This document shows, one piece after another, positions 7,429-15,298 of a DNA stretch of 27,755 nucleotides. Both the position numbers and the translations under genes were made by a program. How positions within the stretch are numbered: position 1 is the first letter of the stretch; each line of letters begins with the position of its first letter. This DNA comes from JBJHBY01 sp050485745 (GTDB lineage: Bacteria; Pseudomonadota; Gammaproteobacteria; Pseudomonadales; CAMLJR01): NCBI GenBank assembly GCA_050485745.1, contig JBJHBY010000010.1:1-27755 (forward strand), given 5' to 3'. The notes under the pieces were generated by a model. That model was not told the origin of the DNA. It ran no database searches and worked only from the letters and a program-made list of their open reading frames with translations.

Positions 7429-7470
7429 CCCTTGGCCGAACAGTATTGCCAAGGGCATGGGGCAACTCAA
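7429..7470 (-). promoter_or_regulatory. Candidate promoter and operator of the acyl-CoA cluster
   Basis: On the minus strand, TTGAGT (7465-7470) and AATACT (7442-7447) are 17 nt apart, each matching 4 of 6 sigma-70 consensus bases. An inverted repeat, CCCTTGGC (7429-7436) with GCCAAGGG (7448-7455), has an 11-nt centre that contains the whole -10 box. A repressor bound there would block the promoter, as TetR-type regulators of fatty-acid genes do. No regulator gene is present in the window. The leader to the first ATG would be about 140 nt. Confidence 0.45.
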
Positions 7471-7535
7471 TGACATTAGACTTCATTCGCCCTTGACCGA
7501 ACCGATCAGAGCAAACCGCCTGATGGTGCAGGGCG

Positions 7536-7934
7536 TCAGGAGTTGAGGGCGCGGTGCATATTGGCGGCGATATGGCGGGCGGTATTGCGCGCCTGCTCGG
7601 CCTTCGGGCCACTGAAGCCAGCGTCCAGAGTGTGCTCGAACAGCTCCAGCCAGCGCTCGAAGTCAGGTCCGGTCAGGGTGCGCTTGCCGTGCAGGGCACG
7701 GTGGATGTTCATGGTGTGGCGGGCATAATCGCGACCACCGAGCAACAGCTTCTCCCAGTAGGCGCGAATCAGCGGCAAATGCCGCTGCAGATCGATGGCC
7801 GCCACGTCGGTAAAGATAGGGCCCAGTTGCGGGTCAGCCAGCATCTCGCGATAGAACGACTCGACGAACACGCGGATATGCTCGGGAGAATCGAGGTCGG
7901 GCTGGTCATTCGCGCTGTCCGGGTTATCCGACAT
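7536..7934 (-). CDS. Group III truncated haemoglobin
   Basis: A 132-residue globin of the truncated group III type (like Campylobacter Ctb), expected to bind haem and handle O2, NO or peroxide in the cytoplasm. Landmarks are FYREMLADPQLGPIF with Tyr28 (B10), RHLPLIRAYWEKLLLGG with His52 at the likely E7 position, IHRAL with proximal His78 (F8), and FERWLELF with Trp95 (G8). Length and order fit the family. It begins 70 nt after the stop of der, with a GAGG site 7 nt before the ATG. It could be co-transcribed with the der operon or have its own promoter; no convincing promoter is visible. It is not obviously linked to the downstream acyl-CoA genes. Confidence 0.9.
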   Translation of the reverse strand: MSDNPDSANDQPDLDSPEHIRVFVESFYREMLADPQLGPIFTDVAAIDLQRHLPLIRAYWEKLLLGGRDYARHTMNIHRALHGKRTLTGPDFERWLELFEHTLDAGFSGPKAEQARNTARHIAANMHRALNS

Positions 7935-8004
7935 CTACGGACCTCGTTGGCGTACTGAACGCTGGGCGGAAGGCGGGAAACCGACCTCTCGCCCGGGCCA
8001 GTCA

Positions 8005-9405
8005 TCACTTCCGCTTGTTTTTCTTCACAAATTTCATCAGGCGCCGCTTGCGCGCCACCTGGCGCTCCGTCAGCTTGTTGCGGCGCCCGGCGAAGGGGTT
8101 TTCCCCGCTGCGAAATTCGATGCGCACCGGGGTACCAACAAGGTCGAGCTCACGCCGATAGACCCGCTCCAGATAACGCTGATAGCTGTTCGGCACCTTG
8201 TCGGTCTGATTGCCGTGAATCACCACGATCGGTGGATTCTGCCCCCCGGCATGCGCATAGCGCAGCTTGATGCGACGCCCGTTGATCATGGGTGGCGCAT
8301 GCTCCGCAACGGCGTCCTGCAGAATCCGGGTCAGGCGGTGCGTTGACAGTTTGCGCGTGGCCGCCTCGAAGCACTGCCCCACCGCATCGTAGAGGTGCCC
8401 CACCCCGGTGCCATGCAGCGCGGAGATAAAATGCACCTCGGCGAAGTCGATGAATTGCAGACGGCGCTCCAGTTCCCGGCGCACCTCCTGCTTGTGGTCA
8501 TCCTCCAGACCGTCCCACTTGTTCACTGCCAACACCAGGGCACGGCCACTCTCGATGACCTGGCCCAGCAGGTGCAGATCCTGCTCCACCACGCCCTCAC
8601 GGGCGTCGATCAGCAGGATCACCACCTGGGCATCGCTGATGGCCTTAAGCGTCTTGACGATGGAAAACTTCTCTACGGTCTCGCGCACATTCTTGCGCCG
8701 GCGAATACCCGCCGTATCAATCAGCGTATAAGCCTGGCCATTGCGCTCATAGCGAATATAGATGCTGTCCCGGGTCGTACCCGGCTCGTCATACACCACC
8801 ACCCGCTCCTCACCGAGCAGGCGGTTGACCAGTGTGGACTTGCCGACGTTGGGCCGACCCACAATGGCGATGCGAATGCCGCCATCCTCCGCCTCCCGTG
8901 GTTCCTCCGGCTCCTCCGGAAAAGCGGCAAGGACATCCTCCATCAGGCTACGCACACCGCGGCCGTGAGTCGCGGTCACCGGATAAATACGCTCGGTGCC
9001 AAGGCGATAGAACTCGGCCAGGGCCGCATCCGGATCCTGGCCGTCGATCTTGTTGGCCACCACATACACCGGTTTTTCGCGACGGCGCAGATGGGCGGCC
9101 AACTGTTCGTCGGTGGCAGTGAGGCCAGCGCGGGCATCAAGCAGGAACAGGACGGCGTCCGCCTCCTCAATGGCGCTGAGGGACTGTTTCGCCATGGCCG
9201 CATCGATACCCTCCTCCTCGCCGGTAATGCCACCGGTGTCGATGAGGATGTACGGGCGACCATCGAACCGCGCATCACCGTATTTGCGGTCGCGGGTCAG
9301 GCCCGGCAGGTTCGCGACCAGGGCGTCCCGACTGCCGGTCAGGCGATTGAACAGGGTGGATTTCCCCACATTGGGGCGCCCGACAAGGGCAATGACTGGA
9401 ATCAT
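8005..9405 (-). CDS. der: Ribosome biogenesis GTPase Der (EngA)
   Basis: A 466-residue tandem GTPase needed for 50S subunit maturation. The first G domain starts with GRPNVGKST (9-17) and has DTGG and NKID. The second repeats GRPNVGKST near residue 180, then DTAG and NKWD. A C-terminal KH-like domain ends in a basic tail (RRLMKFVKKNKRK). E. coli Der is 490 residues; the shortening appears to lie mainly in the linker between the G domains. The ATG at 9405 gives the family start MIPVIALVGRPNVGKST; an in-frame extension upstream would run into bamB and was rejected. It lies 22 nt downstream of bamB, in the order conserved in gammaproteobacteria. Confidence 0.98.
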   Translation of the reverse strand: MIPVIALVGRPNVGKSTLFNRLTGSRDALVANLPGLTRDRKYGDARFDGRPYILIDTGGITGEEEGIDAAMAKQSLSAIEEADAVLFLLDARAGLTATDEQLAAHLRRREKPVYVVANKIDGQDPDAALAEFYRLGTERIYPVTATHGRGVRSLMEDVLAAFPEEPEEPREAEDGGIRIAIVGRPNVGKSTLVNRLLGEERVVVYDEPGTTRDSIYIRYERNGQAYTLIDTAGIRRRKNVRETVEKFSIVKTLKAISDAQVVILLIDAREGVVEQDLHLLGQVIESGRALVLAVNKWDGLEDDHKQEVRRELERRLQFIDFAEVHFISALHGTGVGHLYDAVGQCFEAATRKLSTHRLTRILQDAVAEHAPPMINGRRIKLRYAHAGGQNPPIVVIHGNQTDKVPNSYQRYLERVYRRELDLVGTPVRIEFRSGENPFAGRRNKLTERQVARKRRLMKFVKKNKRK

Positions 9406-9427
9406 GACTGGCGCCGCCGAGCGGCTC

Positions 9428-10582
9428 TCACTCCCGCATCCGATAGGCGACAAGCCGACCGCTGTTACTGTAGATATAGAGCATGTCCTCGACCACTTCG
9501 GGGCGCACGCGCAAACCCTTGCGGTGAACCCGGGTGCGAGCGGCAATGCTGCCATCGCGCTGGCTCAGGAGGTGCAGATAACCCTTGAAGTCCCCGACGG
9601 CGACATAGCCATCCCAGGTCGCCGGTCCGGTCAGCCGGCGCCGCGACAGCACGGTCTGCTCCCAGCGCACACCTTCGCCATTGCGCAGGAAGGCCGTCAC
9701 ACTGCCTTCATGGCCCACCACGTAGATATTGGCGAAGCCCTCGGCCAGCCCGACGTGACTGGAAGCCTCGCGGGACCAGAGCCGGCGGCCACTGGCGGGA
9801 TCGATCGCCATCAATTGCCCCTGGTAGGACACGGCATAGAGGACCCCGCCGGAAACCAGCAATTCGCCATCGACATCGACCAGACGCTCGATTTCGGTCG
9901 TGCCCTGGGGCACACCCACCCGCTGCTCCCAGCGCAGGCTGCCAGTACCCGCATCCAGCGAGATCACCCTGCCATTGGCCAGGCCCACCAGTACCGCACC
10001 CTGATGAAACATCGGCGTGCTGGTGCCGCGCAGGGTCAGTGCCGGCACCGAGGCGGAATGGCTCCAGAGGCGACGACCATCGGCAACATCCAGGCCCAGA
10101 ACACGCCCATCGAAGGTTTGCACCACCACACGCACCCCGTCAGTTGCCGGGGGCGCCAGTACCTCGCCGCGCACATCGACTTCCCAGAGCAATTCACCAT
10201 TGCTGTCGTCCAGGGCAAAAACCCGACCGTCACTGCTGCCGAGCAGTACGAGGCCGTGCCCGAGACCAACACCACCGCTGAGCGGTGCCCGGATCCGCGC
10301 CTGCCACTGGCGCCGCCCATTGCGACGATCCAGGGACTGCACACGACCATTGGCGGAGGCAACGACGATACGGTCACCGGCCAATGCCGGCACCAGACGA
10401 TTGTAGATACCGCCCTGACCATCGCCGATGTTGCGCGACCAGACGCGCGTCAGGCGACGCTCCGCCTCGAAGCTGGTCAGCGCCGCGGGCTTGCTGGCGT
10501 CATCCCTTTTGAAAGCACCACAGCCAGCCAGCAGCAACACCACCAGCAGCAGGGGCACTCCCCTCACCACAAAAGCTCGCAT
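9428..10582 (-). CDS. bamB: Outer membrane assembly lipoprotein BamB
   Basis: A 384-residue lipoprotein with an eight-bladed beta-propeller, part of the BAM complex that inserts beta-barrel proteins into the outer membrane. The N-terminus has a lipoprotein signal with lipobox LLAGC, the modified cysteine at position 21. Propeller repeats with PQQ-like blades are seen as WQARI, WEVDVRGEV, LWSHSA, RLWSREA and similar, with GRV(F/L)(A/G)LD repeating between them. Its ATG shares one base with the stop of yfgM (TGATG), so the two are translationally coupled. The yfgM-bamB-der order matches many gammaproteobacteria. The residue after the cysteine is glycine, consistent with sorting to the outer membrane. 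Confidence 0.97.
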   Translation of the reverse strand: MRAFVVRGVPLLLVVLLLAGCGAFKRDDASKPAALTSFEAERRLTRVWSRNIGDGQGGIYNRLVPALAGDRIVVASANGRVQSLDRRNGRRQWQARIRAPLSGGVGLGHGLVLLGSSDGRVFALDDSNGELLWEVDVRGEVLAPPATDGVRVVVQTFDGRVLGLDVADGRRLWSHSASVPALTLRGTSTPMFHQGAVLVGLANGRVISLDAGTGSLRWEQRVGVPQGTTEIERLVDVDGELLVSGGVLYAVSYQGQLMAIDPASGRRLWSREASSHVGLAEGFANIYVVGHEGSVTAFLRNGEGVRWEQTVLSRRRLTGPATWDGYVAVGDFKGYLHLLSQRDGSIAARTRVHRKGLRVRPEVVEDMLYIYSNSGRLVAYRMRE

Positions 10583-11247
10583 CAGCCCTCACCTCGCTCG
10601 CCGGCAGCTCGCACATCCTGCAGTTTCAGCTCCAGCAGTGGATCCCTGAGCGGTGTATCCAGCGAGGATGCCAGCAGGCTGGCGCGCTGCCAGGCCTCGC
10701 GCGCCGCAACCACGTCGCCCCGGGCACTGTAGATATCGCCACGCAGCGATTCATAGGCAAAGGCAAAGGCGCCGGCATCAACCCCCTGAAGACGCTGCAG
10801 GGCCGCCTCGTGCTCCCCGCGCGCATAGGCGATCTGCGCCAGACGCAGGCGTGCCATCAGACCGATGCCGTCATCCGGCTTCCGTTGCATGGCCCACTCC
10901 AGCGCCTCTTCGGCAGCGGGATAGTCACCACTGCTGACGGCATAGCGGGCCTGGAACAGCGCCGCAAAGCGCGCATAGCCCGAGCGCGGAAACGCCTCGC
11001 GCAGATTGCCGGCGAGGTGGTTCGCGGTACTGTAATCGCCATCCCGCTGTGCCTGCAGGTCGGCGCTGAGCAGACTCTGGTAGAGCATGGAAGCCTGCTC
11101 GCGACTGCTGCCCCGCTGCTGGTCCCAGGCCTGGTAGCCAAACACGAGGGCAATCGCGGCGACCACCCCCAGCACGGTGGTCTTGCCATGCTCGCGCCAC
11201 CAGTTCTTCAGGGCTTCAAGCTGTTCGTCATCGCTTCGGTTGGTCAC
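10582..11247 (-). CDS. yfgM: YfgM family TPR membrane protein (SecYEG/PpiD ancillary factor)
   Basis: A 221-residue single-pass inner membrane protein with a periplasmic tetratricopeptide region. The N-terminal acidic stretch (MTNRSDDEQLEALKNWWREHG) is followed by a membrane segment at about 24-40 (VLGVVAAIALVFGYQAW) and then TPR-like helices containing YSTANHLAGNL, RYAVSSGDYPAAEEALEWA and YARGEHEAALQRL. In E. coli, YfgM works with PpiD at the Sec translocon in periplasmic chaperoning. The start is GTG and overlaps the stop of hisS by 4 nt (GTGA). Its stop overlaps the ATG of bamB by 1 nt, so it is tightly embedded in the operon. Confidence 0.93.
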   Translation of the reverse strand: MTNRSDDEQLEALKNWWREHGKTTVLGVVAAIALVFGYQAWDQQRGSSREQASMLYQSLLSADLQAQRDGDYSTANHLAGNLREAFPRSGYARFAALFQARYAVSSGDYPAAEEALEWAMQRKPDDGIGLMARLRLAQIAYARGEHEAALQRLQGVDAGAFAFAYESLRGDIYSARGDVVAAREAWQRASLLASSLDTPLRDPLLELKLQDVRAAGERGEG

Positions 11248-12554
11248 ACCACGTCCTCGGGTCGGGTTGGGCTGATTGACAGGAGTTCCGCAAGCCGCGG
11301 AGCCAGCATGGCCTGGGCGATCCGCTCCTGATCGCGATCCGGCTCACGCAGCCATTTCAGAGTGATATCGCCACGCGCCAGCTCATCCTCACCCAGCACC
11401 AGGGCAAGGCGGGCACCACTGCGATCGGCGCGCTTGAACTGGCTTTTCAAGCTACCACCGCCACAATGGCATAACAATCGCAGCCTTGGCAGTGCATCGC
11501 GCAACTGCTCGGCCAGCACCATAGCGGCCCGGCCGGGCGCGTCCCCCGCCGCAAGCAGATAAACATGCGGGCTGCTGGAGGCAGCATCGGGACTGCGCCC
11601 CAGGGCCTCGAGCAACAACACCAGGCGCTCCACCCCCATGGCAAAACCAACCGCCGGCGTCGCCTTGCCACCCAGCTGTGCCACCAGGCCATCGTAGCGG
11701 CCACCGGCACAGACCGTGCCCTGGGCGCCGAGTTCCCGAGTAGTCCACTCGAACACTGTGCGTCCGTAATAATCCAGCCCCCGCACCAGCCGGGGGTTGA
11801 GACGGAACGCCAGACCAGCCCCGGCGAGCAGCGCCTGCAGCGCCTCGAAATGTTCGCGAGACGGGTCGTCCAGATAATCCTGCAGCCGCGGTGCCTCAGC
11901 CAGCAATTTCCCGGTCGCCGCGTCCTTGCTGTCGAGAATGCGCAGCGGATTGCTGTCCAGACGCCGACGGCTGTCCTCATCCAACTCTGCGGCGTATGGC
12001 CGCAGGAAATCGACCAGCGCCTGGCGGTAACGCGCCCGCGCCTCGGCGGAACCAATGCTGTTCAGCTCCAGGGTGACGACATCGCTGAGGCCAAGCCGGC
12101 GCCAGAGGCGCGCGCTGAGCAGGATCAGTTCGGCGTCGATATCCGGCCCTTCCATGCCGAAGGCTTCGACCCCGATCTGGTGGAACTGTCGCAGGCGGCC
12201 CTTTTGCGGGCGCTCGTGGCGAAACATCGGCCCGGCGTACCACAGGCGCTGAACCTGGTTGAACAGCAGGCCGTGCTGCTCACAGGCGCGCACGCAACCC
12301 GCGGTGCCCTCAGGGCGCAGGGTCAGGCTGTCGCCATTGCGATCGTCAAAGGTATACATCTCCTTTTCGACGATATCCGTGACCTCACCGATGGAGCGCC
12401 TGAACAGGGCGGTCTGCTCAAGGACCGGCATGCGCATTTGCTGATAGCCGTAGGCATCCAGCACCGCCTCGACTTCGCGCTCCAGATGGCGCCAGAGCGG
12501 TGTCTGCTCGGGCAGGATGTCGTTCATCCCGCGAATGGACTGCAACTTGCTCAA
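11244..12554 (-). CDS. hisS: Histidyl-tRNA synthetase
   Basis: A 436-residue class II synthetase that charges tRNA-His. Seen are the N-terminal IRGMNDILPEQT, motif 1 region around YGYQQMRMPVLEQTALF, LRPEGTAGCVRA (79-90), motif 2 MFRHERPQKGRLRQFHQIG (110-128), the histidine-binding RGLDYYGRTVFEWT and GGRYDGLVAQLGG, and a C-terminal anticodon-binding domain. The start codon appears to be TTG at 12554, with AGGA 8 nt upstream; it gives MSKLQSIRGMND, which aligns with the E. coli start MAKNIQAIRGMND. The first ATG would remove nine conserved residues. The gene is 29 nt downstream of ispG and overlaps yfgM by 4 nt. Confidence 0.97.
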   Translation of the reverse strand: MSKLQSIRGMNDILPEQTPLWRHLEREVEAVLDAYGYQQMRMPVLEQTALFRRSIGEVTDIVEKEMYTFDDRNGDSLTLRPEGTAGCVRACEQHGLLFNQVQRLWYAGPMFRHERPQKGRLRQFHQIGVEAFGMEGPDIDAELILLSARLWRRLGLSDVVTLELNSIGSAEARARYRQALVDFLRPYAAELDEDSRRRLDSNPLRILDSKDAATGKLLAEAPRLQDYLDDPSREHFEALQALLAGAGLAFRLNPRLVRGLDYYGRTVFEWTTRELGAQGTVCAGGRYDGLVAQLGGKATPAVGFAMGVERLVLLLEALGRSPDAASSSPHVYLLAAGDAPGRAAMVLAEQLRDALPRLRLLCHCGGGSLKSQFKRADRSGARLALVLGEDELARGDITLKWLREPDRDQERIAQAMLAPRLAELLSISPTRPEDVV

Positions 12555-12583
12555 TGTTGAATTCCTGTCGGGCCGGCCGCGCC

Positions 12584-13696
12584 TCAGCTGCGGGCGATCA
12601 CGGCGTCTTCACTGGCCTGTTTTTCCGCCACCTTGCGCCGGATCAGCTGCTCAAGATGATCCACCAGCGCGTCATTGCGGACCTTGTGGTCAGGCTTGCC
12701 CGCCACATAGACCAGATTATTCGGGCTGGCACCGGTCAGGCCGATATCGGCTTCCTTCGCTTCCCCCGGACCGTTGACGACACAACCAATTACGGCCACA
12801 TCGAGTGGCGTACGCACATCCTCGAGACGCGCCTCGAGTGCATTCATGGTGGCGATGACGTCGAAGTTCTGCCGCGAACAGCTCGGGCAGGCAATAAAAT
12901 TGATGCCATTGCTGCGCAGTTTCAGGCTCTTCAGGATCTCGAAGCCAACCTTGACCTCCTCCACCGGATCCGCGGCGAGGGAGACGCGGATGGTATCGCC
13001 GATGCCGTCCATCAACAACATGCCCAGCCCCACCGCGGACTTCACTGTACCACCGCGCAAGGCGCCGGCCTCGGTAATGCCCAGGTGCAGGGGCTGGTCG
13101 ATCAGGGTGGCGATCTTGCGGTAGGCGGCAACAGCCATGAACACGTCGGAGGCCTTCACCGAGAGCTTGAAATTGTGGAAGTCGAGCCGGTCGAGAATAT
13201 CGACGTGACGCATCGCCGATTCCACCAGCGCATCGGCGTTGGGTTCGCCATACTTGCGTTGCAGCTCTTTTTCAAGGGAGCCGGCGTTGACGCCGATGCG
13301 AATCGGGATGTTCCGCTCCCGCGCCTTGTCGACCACCGCACGCACACGATCCTCACGGCCGATATTGCCCGGATTGATGCGCAGGCAGTCAGCGCCGTAG
13401 TCCGCCACCGCGAGAGCGATCTTGTGGTCGAAATGGATGTCTGCGACCAGCGGCACCGCCACCTCGGCACGAATCCTGCGGAAGGCCTCGGCGGCCTCCA
13501 GTGAGGGCACCGAAACACGAACGATGTCTGCACCGGCTTCTTCCAGACGGCGGATCTGGGCAACGGTTGCGGCAACGTCACAGGTTTCCGTGTTGGTCAT
13601 GCTCTGCACGGAGATGGGTGCGTCGCCACCGACGGCAACATCGCCCACCATGATTTGCCGTGAACGGCGGCGGCGTATGGGGGATTCGGTCTTCAT
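12584..13696 (-). CDS. ispG: 4-hydroxy-3-methylbut-2-enyl diphosphate synthase IspG
   Basis: A 370-residue [4Fe-4S] enzyme of the MEP isoprenoid pathway that converts ME-cPP to HMBPP using reducing equivalents. The cluster ligands are C270 and C273 (ACPSCSR), C305 (GCVVNGPGE) and E312, at the same numbering as E. coli IspG. The N-terminal TIM-barrel shows GDAPISVQSMTNT and PLVADIHFDHKIAL. The ATG overlaps the TGA of rodZ by 4 nt. Its presence shows that the cell makes isoprenoids by the MEP route. It is one of several Fe-S proteins near the shortened isc locus. Confidence 0.98.
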   Translation of the reverse strand: MKTESPIRRRRSRQIMVGDVAVGGDAPISVQSMTNTETCDVAATVAQIRRLEEAGADIVRVSVPSLEAAEAFRRIRAEVAVPLVADIHFDHKIALAVADYGADCLRINPGNIGREDRVRAVVDKARERNIPIRIGVNAGSLEKELQRKYGEPNADALVESAMRHVDILDRLDFHNFKLSVKASDVFMAVAAYRKIATLIDQPLHLGITEAGALRGGTVKSAVGLGMLLMDGIGDTIRVSLAADPVEEVKVGFEILKSLKLRSNGINFIACPSCSRQNFDVIATMNALEARLEDVRTPLDVAVIGCVVNGPGEAKEADIGLTGASPNNLVYVAGKPDHKVRNDALVDHLEQLIRRKVAEKQASEDAVIARS

Positions 13697-14520
13697 AAAC
13701 TCGCTCGTGGCTCTCCCACGGTCAGGTTTGCGCGCCGGCTGTCACTCGCAACGGGAATCGAGACCGGCTCGCCGTTGTACGTCATCTCCACCACCCGGGC
13801 GTGGCCGAGCAGCACCTGGAACGGACCATCACCTTCGAGTTCGAGCGTATCTCCGGCCCCGCGCTGATCTGCAAACAGACGGCGCCCATGCACATCCGTC
13901 ACCTGGACCCAGCAATCACCGGAAAAGTCCAGGCGCAGCTGATCCGGCCCTGCGGGCAGCGGCTCCAGCGCGGCCATTCCGGTATCGCCGGACGGCACAG
14001 GGGAAGCACCCTGGGGTGTTCCGGGTTCCGCCACATCCGCTGCGATAGAGTCTGGCTCCACTGAAGACAGCTCGATCAGCGGCGGCAGCTGCGCTACGGG
14101 CGGTGGCACCGGTACCGCCGGCTCACGCTGCCACCACCACAACCCCGCCACCACCAGCAGGGCACCGATGACCCCCCAGTGCCAAAGACCAAGGGTGTGA
14201 TCCAGACTCGGCGGGCGCATGCTGCGGCGCCGCGATACGCTGCGCCCTGCAGGCCTGCGCGCATCGTACACGGCCAGCACCGGCGCCGGATCATGACCCA
14301 GGCAACGGGCATAGTTGCGCACATGGCCACGGGCAAACACATCACCGCCCAGGGCGGCAAAATCGTCACGCTCGAGGCTGTGAACCTGGACTGGCAGCAG
14401 GTTCAGGGCCTGGGCCAGTTCCTCCGCGCTGAGCCCGGCCTGCTCCCGCCAATCGCGCAGCAATGCACCCGGGCTTTGCTCGCCGCCGGCTTCAGAGTCT
14501 GGGGCTGCTTCCATAGACAT
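13693..14520 (-). CDS. rodZ: RodZ cytoskeletal membrane protein
   Basis: A 275-residue bitopic protein that links the MreB cytoskeleton to the cell-wall elongation machinery. The N-terminal Xre-like helix-turn-helix (about 15-86) shows LRDWREQAGLSAEELAQALNLLPVQVHSLERDDF and FARGHVRNYAR. A basic juxtamembrane stretch (RRRSMRPPS) precedes the membrane segment at about 111-130. A proline-rich periplasmic linker leads to the beta-rich DUF4115 domain (LRLDFSGDCWVQVTDVHGRRLFADQRGAGDTLELEG). The start overlaps the end of pilF by 29 nt. A second in-frame ATG two codons later would shorten the overlap to 23 nt; both are possible. Confidence 0.94.
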   Translation of the reverse strand: MSMEAAPDSEAGGEQSPGALLRDWREQAGLSAEELAQALNLLPVQVHSLERDDFAALGGDVFARGHVRNYARCLGHDPAPVLAVYDARRPAGRSVSRRRSMRPPSLDHTLGLWHWGVIGALLVVAGLWWWQREPAVPVPPPVAQLPPLIELSSVEPDSIAADVAEPGTPQGASPVPSGDTGMAALEPLPAGPDQLRLDFSGDCWVQVTDVHGRRLFADQRGAGDTLELEGDGPFQVLLGHARVVEMTYNGEPVSIPVASDSRRANLTVGEPRASL

Positions 14521-15286
14521 TCATGTACTCGAGGTACTCGCTGGAGCGAGGGTACAGGTTGCGCAACACCATGCCATAGCTGGCGAGGGTGTCGCGGTCG
14601 TTAAAACGGTCTGCAAGACGAATGCCGAGCCACAGGGCACGCGGGGTCTGCTGCTCGACGGCCTCGCGATGTGCGTCGTAATGGCGCTGCGCCTCGGCGA
14701 AGCGCTCGAGATGAAAATAGCTCTCAGCCAGTTCCAGGTCGATTGGCGCGGTGTCGCGGCTCATCAATCGCGCGCGCTCAAAGGCCTGGGCCGCGCCGCT
14801 GTAATTTTGCTGGCGGGCACGGGCCTGGCCCAGGTTGAAGAAGGCACCGCCGCGACGTTCATAGAGGACGTTGTCCACCACGCGCTCAAGCTCACGCTCG
14901 GCCTCCGCGTAGCGCCCGCGCTGGATCAGGAAAACCGCGTAGTTGTTACGGATACGTGCGCTGTTGCGATCGAGACGCATGGCCCGGCGGAAATGCTCCT
15001 CCGCCAACTCAAATTCTCCGGTACGCTGCAACACCATCGCCAGCAGCTCGTGGGTCTCGGGACTGCGCTCGTCGATCTCCAGGGCATTCTTGAGATGGCG
15101 CTGTGCCGCCTCCCAATTGCCGTTGTTGATGTAGTTACGTGCCAACTGCAGCGAATAATCGAGAGCGCGCTGCTCATCCGCATCGAAACCACCGGTCTGG
15201 GTGGTTACGCAACCCGCCAGCCCCAGCAACATCACCAGCGGCAGGAGCCGGATCAGGGAACAGCTGCCAATCAGCTTCGATGCCAT
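14492..15286 (-). CDS. pilF: Type IV pilus biogenesis lipoprotein PilF/PilW
   Basis: A 264-residue outer-membrane lipoprotein of the pilotin type, needed for PilQ secretin assembly. The signal peptide ends in lipobox LAGC with Cys26. It is followed by tandem TPR units, e.g. ALDYSLQLARNYINNGNWEAAQRHLKNALEID, ETHELLAMVLQRTGEFELAEEHFRRAM, and IRNNYAVFLIQRGRYAEAEREL. Placement between rlmN and rodZ is the conserved gammaproteobacterial arrangement. It implies that type IV pili or a related secretin exist, although no other pilus gene is in the window. It starts 12 nt after the stop of rlmN. Confidence 0.94.
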   Translation of the reverse strand: MASKLIGSCSLIRLLPLVMLLGLAGCVTTQTGGFDADEQRALDYSLQLARNYINNGNWEAAQRHLKNALEIDERSPETHELLAMVLQRTGEFELAEEHFRRAMRLDRNSARIRNNYAVFLIQRGRYAEAERELERVVDNVLYERRGGAFFNLGQARARQQNYSGAAQAFERARLMSRDTAPIDLELAESYFHLERFAEAQRHYDAHREAVEQQTPRALWLGIRLADRFNDRDTLASYGMVLRNLYPRSSEYLEYMNVYGSSPRL

Positions 15287-15298
15287 GGAACGCCTCCC

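Noticed and set aside
7297..7535. A gene in the 239-nt gap between the truncated haemoglobin and the DUF35 gene
   Set aside because: Frames there are short and unlike any family; the promoter and palindrome explain the conserved-looking features.
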